DNA of 42,529 nt from contig CAZTGZ010000020.1 in assembly GCA_964613385.1 (NCBI GenBank), positions 1 through 42,529 on the forward strand, read 5' to 3'. Shown here piece after piece: positions 1 through 8,200 of this stretch. This DNA comes from CAZTGZ01 sp964613385 (GTDB lineage: Bacteria > Bacteroidota > Bacteroidia > NS11-12g > UBA9320). The notes beneath the pieces were generated by a model, which saw only the letters and a list, made by a program, of their open reading frames with translations, did no database searches and had not been told where the DNA came from. Both the position numbers and the translations under genes were made by a program. Positions within the stretch are counted from its first letter, which is position 1, and each line of letters starts with the position of its first letter.

Positions 1-731
1 AGGATCGGATAACGGTGATAAGGGTCGTTCTTCACAACCCGGGTTGGGTAGATTTTCACGGATTTTTGAATTCCGTTCATCCAGTCTCCGTTGGGATTCA
101 TCAGCTTTAAATCGAAGCTCTGGTCATAAGGGTATTTCAAATCCTTCAGGGTAAATGAATGTAAATGGATGTACACGGTACTATCCGCCGGTATTTTCAG
201 TTCTTTGGGGCCGTCAATTACAGCATAAAGACTTTGTAACTGTAAAGATTCTTCTCCATTTCCCTCGTTAGTCAATAAGTAAACAACATCAATTTTATCG
301 CCGGCTCTTCCATATTCCGGAAGTTTAATGACCTTTAGGTTGAGATTGGATATTTTAGCAACTTTCACCTGCCCTTCTCCTGTATAAATGGGATTGTCCA
401 TAAACTTAAATACGAGGGAGTAATATGAAATTCCCGGACGGGTGAATTTGGGAACCGAAAAAGTGACCAATATGTTTTTTGATTGTCCGCTGTCTAATGT
501 TATTTGTCGGGGACAGAGCACCGGTCTCAAAGGCAACGTAAATTTATTCTCTAAACCTATGACGATTTGGGAGTCTGTGAGATTTTGCAGGCGGTAAACA
601 AGGGTTTGACTGCTTCCCGGCTGCACGAGAGAATCACAGTCGCGAATTTTCATCACATCCGCTTGTCCATAAGCTGCAACGGATGTCATACACAATAAAT
701 ATAAAAATAGTGGAAGTAGCCGATTAGCCAC
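1..731 (-). CDS. Secreted beta-rich protein of a pilus-like cluster, 3' end outside window
   Basis: Open from a GTG at 731 to the left edge (243 complete codons, no stop), so the C-terminal part is missing. GTG is chosen because it gives an immediate signal peptide (ANRLLPLFLYLLCMTSVAAYG, cleavage near AYGQ) and overlaps the stop of the upstream gene in the string GTGGCTAA. The ATG at residue 15 would cut the hydrophobic core. The visible mature part is rich in alternating beta-strand pattern with NLTDSQ, ITLDSGQSK and SVPKFTRPG segments. These resemble NEW3/Ig-like modules of surface proteins. I do not recognise a family. It is the last visible member of a minus-strand cluster with a chaperone-like protein and two pilin-like paralogs, and could be an anchor or outer-membrane component (inference). 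Confidence 0.75.
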   Translation of the reverse strand, partial: MANRLLPLFLYLLCMTSVAAYGQADVMKIRDCDSLVQPGSSQTLVYRLQNLTDSQIVIGLENKFTLPLRPVLCPRQITLDSGQSKNILVTFSVPKFTRPGISYYSLVFKFMDNPIYTGEGQVKVAKISNLNLKVIKLPEYGRAGDKIDVVYLLTNEGNGEESLQLQSLYAVIDGPKELKIPADSTVYIHLHSFTLKDLKYPYDQSFDLKLMNPNGDWMNGIQKSVKIYPTRVVKNDPYHRYPI

Positions 732-1521
732 GTCCCGGACTTAAATCTACATTAAGGTTAAGACCGTATAAATCATTTTCCCCGCAGTCTGCCACCAATA
801 CACCGGCATATTTACCCTGAGGTACACCTTCAAGGGTAATTTCAAACTTCTTGCACATTCCGGGATACACTTTTTGTGTTGTAACTTCAATTCGTTTCAC
901 CAAGCTACCTGCGTCATCATATAATTCAAGTACCATAATGGGTTTCATTAAGGTGTTTCCGGTGTTTTGTACGTTTACCATTAGCGCGACGCCATTGTCG
1001 GTAGTGTCAACTTTTGGATCGAGTAAGTCCAGGTTTTTCTCCTGACCTTCTGCGAAGGTACCTGCAATTTGTACCGCATAACGTATGAGTGATCGCACTC
1101 TGATACCTTTTTTCTTTTCTGATGTATCGGGTGCTTCTGCTTCTTCCACCATAATACAACTCCAATAAGAACCTATAAAATTCCCTTCTGATGGTACAGT
1201 CACGCTGTAGGTTGCTGTCACTTCTCCTTCGGGCCCAATGATCAATTCATTGTTACTAATTTCAACCCAGGATGAAGAAGTTCGTTCATGCGCATTAATA
1301 GGCTCGAATCGAGTTTCCCCATTGCAGTTATGCATTAAATCCGTTTTGTAAAACAATACCCTGGCAGGGCTTTTTGATAAATTCTTTATAACGATTTCAC
1401 CATTGTGTTTTGATCCTTTTTCAAAGGCATATTCGTGCGACATTCCATTGACTACCGTGATGGTGGCATGGGCGAATTGAATAGACCAAAGCAAAAGGCA
1501 AAGAGAAAATATTTTTTTCAT
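724..1521 (-). CDS. Secreted PapD/DUF916-like Ig-fold protein, putative periplasmic chaperone
   Basis: 265 aa. A signal peptide (MKKIFSLCLLLWSIQFAHA) is followed by two apparent Ig-like halves. Residues ~20-150 carry HNGEIVIKNLSKSPARV and a VTVPSEGNFIGSYWS segment. Residues ~165-260 carry NVQNTGNTLMKP, YDDAGSLVKRIEV and VYPGMCKKFEI. This two-domain layout, with a first strand promoting the N-terminus of a beta sandwich and 'nTGN' and 'G.Y.g.l' motifs, resembles the DUF916/DUF3324 proteins of WxL systems and PapD-type chaperones. That is a similarity by eye, not a family hit. It lies downstream of two pilin-like paralogs and overlaps the next gene by 8 bases, which suggests co-translation. A chaperone or assembly role is inference. 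Confidence 0.75.
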   Translation of the reverse strand: MKKIFSLCLLLWSIQFAHATITVVNGMSHEYAFEKGSKHNGEIVIKNLSKSPARVLFYKTDLMHNCNGETRFEPINAHERTSSSWVEISNNELIIGPEGEVTATYSVTVPSEGNFIGSYWSCIMVEEAEAPDTSEKKKGIRVRSLIRYAVQIAGTFAEGQEKNLDLLDPKVDTTDNGVALMVNVQNTGNTLMKPIMVLELYDDAGSLVKRIEVTTQKVYPGMCKKFEITLEGVPQGKYAGVLVADCGENDLYGLNLNVDLSPGRG

Positions 1522-1645
1522 TGTAAGCAGTTTTGATAAAAAAGCAAAATAAAAACTGTGCCGTAACTCTTGATAACCGACGAAGGGCAGAAATATTCAC
1601 ATAAAAGATACCTGATGTAGTGGTATGCACATTAATACATACAAT

Positions 1646-2215
1646 TTAATCTTCCGTCAAGGTGTAAGTGATGGTTAACTCTGTTTCATCCAGAGCATTA
1701 TCCAGATCTTCGGTCTCTTCTTCTTCAACAAGCAGGCTGTATTCGATTTTATGTCCTTTTCCACTTCCATTTCCGGTAAAGGCACTTTCAATTTCATGGA
1801 TTATGGTTTGATCAGAGTTACTGAGAACAAGATATCCCGAAACAGGGACACCTTTTTTGCCCAGTCCGTGATTGCTGGCATTATAGGCTACAGCTTTGAG
1901 TGATACCCCTTCCGGGAGGGTTCCGTTGCTGATACGAACGGAAATGAGTTTTTGATTTCCGGCTCCTCCTCCTCTCTTGATCGAAGTATAATTCAGCCAG
2001 ATATAATTGGCTCCTTCGAATGTGGTTGAGGCTGGAAGTCCGGCTTCATTGGGGGATAATACCTGCAAAATTATGTCTTTGGAGCTTTGATCGGTTTCAA
2101 TATCCATCAGGCTCACATCCGGGATCATAAATTTCACCTTATGCGTGTTTTCCTGACCCAGGCAGGTAAAGGTCAGCATCAGCAGAAGAGTTCCTATGTT
2201 TATTTTTCTTTTCAT
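1646..2215 (-). CDS. Pilin-like secreted protein, minor paralog
   Basis: 189 aa, with a signal peptide ending near TCLGQ. It is a clear paralog of the gene at 2305..2883: both have HKVKF.IP (ALLD or SLMD), LW or IW-NYTSI, a GKG or GKK segment, TGNG(S/H).KGH followed by a YSL strand, and a C-terminal TE(L/V)TITYT strand. The conserved C-terminal alternating strand and small all-beta mature domain (~165 aa) recall pilin, spore-coat-U or WxL-like surface subunits. No known family is recognised with certainty. It lacks the cysteine of its neighbour (SCYTG versus SAFTG). A strong hairpin separates it from the upstream paralog, so it may be expressed at a lower level from read-through. Confidence 0.75.
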   Translation of the reverse strand: MKRKINIGTLLLMLTFTCLGQENTHKVKFMIPDVSLMDIETDQSSKDIILQVLSPNEAGLPASTTFEGANYIWLNYTSIKRGGGAGNQKLISVRISNGTLPEGVSLKAVAYNASNHGLGKKGVPVSGYLVLSNSDQTIIHEIESAFTGNGSGKGHKIEYSLLVEEEETEDLDNALDETELTITYTLTED

Positions 2216-2231
2216 CCCGGTTATAATGTAT

Positions 2232-2263
2232 AAAAGGAACAGGGGTTTAACCCTGTTCCTTTT
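2232..2263 (-). terminator. Hairpin between the two pilin-like genes
   Basis: Perfect 13-bp inverted repeat: AAAAGGAACAGGG (2232-2244), six-base loop, CCCTGTTCCTTTT (2251-2263). Read on the minus strand it ends in TTTTAT, so it is a good intrinsic terminator just after the stop at 2305. It lies ~15 bases before the next gene's start, so it may act as an attenuator between the two. Confidence 0.75.
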
Positions 2264-2304
2264 GGCTAACCTATAACTTCCACAAGTTAAATTTTTTCTT
2301 TCGA

Positions 2305-2883
2305 TTAATTGTCACTAATGGTATAAGTTATAGTTACCTCTGTCTCATCAGCCAGGTTGTCCAACAGGTTGAAGTTGTCTCCACCAGAGCTAAGGGCCAA
2401 AGAATAGGTCAGGTTGTGACCTTTTGAATGACCATTACCAGTGTAGCAGCTTCCGATGCCTGTAATGATGTCCTGATCAGTTGTAGTCAAGGTTAAGGCA
2501 GACCCAGCGGCTGTACCTTTTGTACCTTTTCCATCTGAAGTAGCCGAAGCAGCCTGTACTTTCAAATCCAAACCTGGCATCGTAGCTGAAGTCTTCACAG
2601 AAACTTTACGAGTTTCATCAGAAGAAGTAGTTTTGATGATAGATGTGTAGTTGATCCACAGTTCGCTGTTGGTAGCGTTTGTTAATACTACGCTTTCACC
2701 GGCCTCAGTTGGAGCTTCAACTGAAAGAGTGATGTTTTTAGACGACCCAGAATACTCCAAATCCAATAAAGCGATTTCCGGAATACGGAATTTTACTTTG
2801 TGATTGTCAGTGTTGTTGTCTTGAGCGTTGACGGACACAGAAATAGCTCCTAGAGCTAACATGGTTAATACGATTTTTTTCAT
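2305..2883 (-). CDS. Pilin-like secreted protein, first gene of the cluster
   Basis: 192 aa. The signal peptide ends near VSVNAQ, leaving a ~170-aa beta-rich mature protein. It is low in cysteine and rich in Thr, Ser and Gly, typical of structural surface subunits. It shares with the 1646..2215 paralog the motifs HKVKF.IPE, LWINYTSI, CYTGNG.SKGH and the C-terminal strand TEVTITYTIS. The C-terminal alternating strand could serve in strand exchange (inference). It is the first gene of the minus-strand cluster and is followed by a strong terminator, the usual layout for an abundant structural subunit. The upstream region holds a near-consensus TAATATTG box ~60 bases before the ATG. Function is not established. 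Confidence 0.78.
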   Translation of the reverse strand: MKKIVLTMLALGAISVSVNAQDNNTDNHKVKFRIPEIALLDLEYSGSSKNITLSVEAPTEAGESVVLTNATNSELWINYTSIIKTTSSDETRKVSVKTSATMPGLDLKVQAASATSDGKGTKGTAAGSALTLTTTDQDIITGIGSCYTGNGHSKGHNLTYSLALSSGGDNFNLLDNLADETEVTITYTISDN

Positions 2884-3426
2884 AACGTGTTTTTTTTTGT
2901 TTTTTAATTAAGTAGTAGAATAGTTTAGCGATACAATATTAACACCTTTATTTCGATTTCCTTCCATTTCTTGGAAATATTTTTCCTTTTTTGGGACTCA
3001 TAATCTTAACTCTCTGATTATCAAGGCTATTATTTTTTGTTAATTTATCCCATTAATGTACATTTTCCGTAGGCGCGTGTCCGGTGATCGGTTTTCAGGT
3101 ACTTAAAATGCATGTTTATTAGATATGCACGAACATTAAATCTACCCTAAATCAGAAAATCGGCACCTTCATGTACCATATGATTGGATATTTACATCCA
3201 ATATGTACTTTTAGGAATTATATGCACGGAGCTTTTTGTGAGGAGACCCATGCTCACTTTTATACCTATATATAATAAGGTATGAATCTAACCTCATAAA
3301 TCCATGCTCCTTTTTGATGGAAAGATTTTCAAAATGCCATTACCTTTAATTAAGAAAATGTTCAAAAATCAATGTATTCACCAATGTGTTTTGATTCTAT
3401 TTTTGTCCTAACCAAATCTGTAACAC
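2884..3426. other. 543-bp divergent intergenic region
   Basis: No plausible ORF. AT-rich, lying between the divergent genes at 2883 (minus) and 3427 (plus). It holds a likely plus-strand promoter box (3398-3405), a weak minus-strand box, short hairpins (GTGAG/CTCAC around 3237-3257; ATACCT/AGGTAT around 3264-3285) and two copies of ATATGCACG (near 3124 and 3220). Nothing here matches a known riboswitch or RNA that I recognise. Confidence 0.6.
3398..3405 (+). promoter_or_regulatory. Bacteroidota -7 box (TATTTTTG)
   Basis: Exact match to TAnnTTTG, 21 bases before the ATG at 3427. No convincing -33 TTTG at the usual distance. Confidence 0.45.
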
Positions 3427-3894
3427 ATGAAAAAGTTCCTATTCATTTTACTTTTGCTCGTTTCTTTCCAAATTGTAAATGCTCAGGATTATACCACCGG
3501 GATAGGATTGCGCGGTGGGCCGAGTTCAGGTATTACCATTAAGCACTTTGTTTCTGACAAAGCCGCTATAGAAGGAATTATCTCAACCCGATGGGGTGGC
3601 TGGAACATTGCCGGTCTTTATGAAATTAACCGTTCCTTTAAGAAGGTAGATCGCCTCAATTGGTATTATGGCGTTGGCGCACACATTGGATCATGGAATG
3701 GCGACAGAAATCCCTGGTTCAATGATCACGACAATCATTTGGTATTAGGTGCTGATCTGATTTTAGGATTAGAATATAATTTTACTGAGATACCTATTAA
3801 TATTAGCGTAGATATAAAACCAGCTTTTAATATTATCGGTTATAGCGGACTTTGGGGAGATGAAGGCGCGCTAAGCCTGCGCTATATTTTCTGA
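3427..3894 (+). CDS. Small outer-membrane beta-barrel protein
   Basis: 155 aa. Signal peptide MKKFLFILLLLVSFQIVNA, then a mature domain of ~135 aa made of amphipathic strands with Gly and aromatic residues (GIGLRGGPSSGITIKHF, WYYGVGAHIGSW). It ends in an aromatic residue (LSLRYIF), the typical outer-membrane barrel C-terminus. It is short for an 8-strand OmpW/OmpX-like barrel, but one is possible. The last 24 bases overlap the convergent metal-transporter gene. Nothing indicates a ligand. Confidence 0.8.
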   Translation: MKKFLFILLLLVSFQIVNAQDYTTGIGLRGGPSSGITIKHFVSDKAAIEGIISTRWGGWNIAGLYEINRSFKKVDRLNWYYGVGAHIGSWNGDRNPWFNDHDNHLVLGADLILGLEYNFTEIPINISVDIKPAFNIIGYSGLWGDEGALSLRYIF

Positions 3895-4878
3895 GGATTT
3901 CTTTTTCTGTATACTTTCTCGGGTCCAAAGAAATTTCGATTCAAAAGGAAATTTGCGTTCTGAGCAATTTTCTATGGTGCAATGTGCACAGTGAATCGGC
4001 TCACATGGAACGGTATGAACAAACAACTCTACCGACCTTTCACCACTGTTGAGCGCCTTGTCCAATAAGTTAACAAATTCGTCCGCTTTCTTGTGTGTAA
4101 CATAATAGGGTAATACAACCTGACAATCTGAATGCAATAGACTTCCATATTTAATTGTCCTGAAATTATAAATATCAATCCATTCCGGAACGCGATGTTG
4201 ATTGATAATTTTCACGGTCTGCTCTAATAGTTCATCATCCGATGCATCCATCATACCCATCATAGAAGCATGGATAATTTCATACCCCTCCTTAATTATA
4301 TATACACCAAAGAAAATAGCCAGCAATCCGTCAATCCATAACCAACCCGTAAAATGTACCACACCCAGACCAATAACAAGGGCAGCAGATGTCAGACTAT
4401 CGCTTCGCAGATGTCTTCCATTCGATTCAACTGCCGGGGAATGTATCATTTTCCCTTTCACAATTAAAAAGTAACCAACCGCAAAGTGCAGGACAGCCGA
4501 AACAGCTGTAAGCCAAATCCCAACATTCAATTGATGCAATGCAGTCGGCTTATATAAATGTCTGACTGCTTCAATTACAATGGCAAAACCTGCTACCATT
4601 ACCAATACACCCTCGACTGCCGAAGAAATGAACTCAATTTTACCATGTCCGTATGGATGACGTCGGTCGCTGGGACGGGAAGATAGCCAAATACTATAAA
4701 GTCCAAAGACACCGGCAAAAACATTTACCAGAGATTCGAGGGCATCGGAGAATATTGCACTTGAATCTGTTAAAATAAATGCTACCCACTTTAAGACACC
4801 CAGGAAAATGCTAATTCCCAAGGACACCCACATCCATCGCATGGGTTTACTATAGTCCTCCGTCCATTGAATAGGCAT
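3871..4878 (-). CDS. Cation diffusion facilitator (CDF) family metal exporter
   Basis: 335 aa from the ATG at 4878; a longer TTG-start version adds only five unlikely residues. It exports divalent metals (Zn, Fe, Co or Mn) from the cytoplasm in exchange for protons. Family marks are the TM2 site SDALESLVN, the loop HPYGHGKIEF, the TM5 site HLRSDSLTS, about six membrane segments, and a C-terminal cytoplasmic domain (~205-290). The tail is Cys/His-rich (PCEPIHCAHCTIENC), a plausible metal-sensing or binding site. Substrate cannot be decided. Its 3' end overlaps the convergent barrel gene. A near-consensus TTTATTTG box lies 4 bases before the ATG. Confidence 0.92.
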   Translation of the reverse strand: MPIQWTEDYSKPMRWMWVSLGISIFLGVLKWVAFILTDSSAIFSDALESLVNVFAGVFGLYSIWLSSRPSDRRHPYGHGKIEFISSAVEGVLVMVAGFAIVIEAVRHLYKPTALHQLNVGIWLTAVSAVLHFAVGYFLIVKGKMIHSPAVESNGRHLRSDSLTSAALVIGLGVVHFTGWLWIDGLLAIFFGVYIIKEGYEIIHASMMGMMDASDDELLEQTVKIINQHRVPEWIDIYNFRTIKYGSLLHSDCQVVLPYYVTHKKADEFVNLLDKALNSGERSVELFVHTVPCEPIHCAHCTIENCSERKFPFESKFLWTRESIQKKKSSENIAQA

Positions 4879-4975
4879 CACGCAAATAAACAATTCCTTT
4901 GTGAAACCTATCTTACATATAAATAAATCGCAAGAGAATTATTTTATTTGAGATGCCAAATAAGAAGTATCAATT

Positions 4976-5048
4976 CGGGATGTAGCACAGTTGGTAGCGC
5001 GCCACGTTCGGGACGTGGAGGCCGCTGGTTCGAGTCCAGTCATCCCGA
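4976..5048 (+). tRNA. tRNA-Pro (anticodon CGG)
   Basis: A full cloverleaf can be drawn. The acceptor stem CGGGATG (4976-4982) pairs with CATCCCG (5041-5047), with discriminator A at 5048. The anticodon stem is CCACG/CGTGG (5002-5006/5014-5018), with loop TTCGGGA and anticodon CGG at 5009-5011. The T arm has loop TTCGAGT. CCA is not encoded. There is no intron. Confidence 0.95.
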
Positions 5049-5270
5049 CATAAAATCCGTGTCTTTGCTTAAGGATTAATTAATCGATTTTTCACCCACC
5101 GTTAATAAGAGACAAGCTTCTTAGCTATTTGATAAGCCAGGCTTTACGCTTTTCTAACATTGTTGGTCCAAATCTCTTTACACTCATAAAATCTTAACAA
5201 AGAATTAGGATTTCCTAAATATTGGATTTCAAGCCCATAAGGTATTTGCGTGCATTAAATATCTATCTGT

Positions 5271-8200
5271 ATGCAAGTACTAAAACAATCACTTATTCTT
5301 CTTATTTTGAGTGTATGTCTGTTACCACAGGCTCATGCTCAACTAAGCGCGCAATTTTTGGGGCGTTATTCTACCGGTGTTTACAATAACACTGCTGCCG
5401 AAATATCGGCATTTGACCCGGTCACAAAAAAAGCCTTTGTAACTCATGCCGTAGATACTTCCATAAAAGTAGTTGACATGAGCAATCCGGCTAATCCGGT
5501 ATTGGTTACCACCATTGATATGAAGCCTTATGGGTCGGATCTTACTTCGGTCGCCATTCACAATGGGGTATTGGCCGTGGCAGTATTGGATTCCGCGGGT
5601 AAAACCGAAAATGGAAGGGCCGTTTTCTTTCGCACTTCTACCCATGCATTTCTTTCACAAGTAAAGGTTGGTGCCAATCCGGATATGATCACATTTACTC
5701 CGGATGGAACCAAAGTTCTGGTAGCCAACGAAGGAGAACCCAATAATGGATATACCATTGACCCTGAAGGTTCTGTGAGCATCATTGATATGACGGTAGG
5801 AGCTGCCAATTTAACGCAATCGAATGTGAAAACCGCCGGATTCACCGCCTTCAACAGCCAATCCATAGATCCAAAAATCAAAATCACCGGAAAAATCCAG
5901 TCAGGCGGAAACTTCCTGAGAAATTCAACCATAGCTGAAGATCTTGAACCCGAATATATTGCCGTATCTTCTGACTCTAAAACGGCCTGGGCTACCTGTC
6001 AGGAAAACAATTGCATAGCAGTGATTGACCTGACCAGTGCAACGGTTACGCAATTGATCCCGCTCGGTTTTAAGAATCACAACCTTTCCGGAAACGGATT
6101 GGATGCTTCTGACAACGGTTCAACCATCAATATTGCCAATTATCCGGTATTCGGAATGTTTCAACCCGACGCTCTCGCAGCCTATAAAGTTGGCAATACC
6201 GAATATCTGGTAAGTGCCAACGAAGGTGATGTAAGGGCAGATTGGGGAAGTGCGAACAACGAAGAGATTCGCTTCGGTAGTTCATCTTATGTGGTGGATA
6301 CTACCAAATTCGGTGGAACCGCGAACGTAACAGCCATGAAAGCCAATACAGCCATGGGACGTCTGAACGTTACCCGTTTCTTCGGAGATTTTAACCAGGA
6401 TGGAAAGTTCGATTCTGTATTTTGTTACGGAGGACGGTCATTTAGCATATGGAATGCGCAATCGGGAGCTCTGGTTTGGGACAGCAAAGACGAATTTGAA
6501 CAACGAACTGCGGCATTGTTTCCATCCAATTTCAATGCAAGTAATTCGAACAATACACTTGACAACCGAAGCGATGATAAAGGACCGGAGCCGGAAGCAT
6601 TAACAATTGGAAAAATTCTTGATTCAACCTATGCATTCATTGGTCTGGAGCGAATTGGTGGAGTGATGATTTATAACATTACCAATCCTTCCTCTCCTTA
6701 TTTCGTGGACTATGTCAATCCGAGAAACTTTACCGTTACGCCAGGAACCGGCACCCTTTCTACGGTAGGTGACCTGGGACCGGAAGGCATCATTTTCGTA
6801 CCTCGTGGTCAAAGCCCAAATGGCAAGGACTTATTGATCGTTTCGAATGAGATCAGCGGCACGGTTTCGGTGATACAACTGAACTCACGCAGCGATTACC
6901 AGATGCAGATTTTGCATTCATCTGATATGGAAAGCGCTGTTCCTGCGGTTACAGATGCTCCAAATTACGCTGCAGTAATGGACAAACTGGAAGACATGCA
7001 CAGGAATACACTGATACTTTCTTCCGGTGACAATACGCTTCCCGGTCCATTTTTGTCTGCCGGTGAAGATCCATCCCTCCAAACACCCCTGAGAAACACG
7101 GCTTCAATGTACTACGCCGGCAGTCAGGCTCAGAGGGCAGCCATCGGAAGAACCGATATTGCCATTATGAATATCATTGGTTTCAATGCATCCGCACTTG
7201 GAAATCATGAATTTGATTTGGGTACTGCTGATTTGAACGGACAGATTGGGGTTGACATACGCAGCAACGGAGCGGATAAGCGTTGGTTAGGCGCTCAGTT
7301 TCCTTATGTAAGCTGTAATCTCAATTTTAGCAACGATGTAAATCTCAGCTACTTATATACCAATCAAATCCTACGGGATACCGCCTTCCGTACCCCTGTG
7401 AACATTACCGCCAATAGCCAGAAGAAAGGCATCGCACCTTCCATTATCATCGAAAGAGGAGGACAAAAAATTGGAATCGTTGGTGCTACTACCCAGGTAC
7501 TCGCAAAGATTTCGTCACCAGGTGCTACGACCATTATGGGTCCTCAGGTAGACGATATGCCGGCATTGGCTGCCATTATTCAGCCTGTGGTTGATTCATT
7601 AATCGCCAAAGAAGGTGTGAATAAAATTATTCTTCTCGCGCATCTTCAGCAGATAGCCAATGAAAAAGCATTGGCGCCTTTGTTGCAAAATGTCGACATC
7701 ATCATTTCCGGTGGTAATCACAATATTGCTGCCGATGCAAATGACCGTTTGTGGCCGGGACATACAGCAGTGGACGTTTATCCAATTGTTACCAAAGGTA
7801 AAACCAATGAACCTATGGTCATATTAAACACAACCAGCGAGTGGAAATATATTGGCCGTTTCGTTTGTGATTTCGATCAAAACGGAATACTATTGACTCA
7901 AGGTCTTGACAATCAAGTAAATGGCGCATATATATGCGATTCTACCATGGTTAGACAACTTTGGGGAAATTATGCCGATGCCTTCGCAACCGGAACTAAA
8001 GCCAATGCGGTAAGAACTCTTTGCACTACAGTTGGAAATGTAATAAACAGCAAAGACGGAAATATCCTCGGAAAAAGTAAAGTATTCATGGAAGGTCGCC
8101 GGAATTTTGTGAGAACCGAAGAAACCAACCTCGGAAACGTTTCCAGCGATGCCAACTTATGGTATGCCCGTCAATACGATCCGGAAGTAAAAATTTCAAT

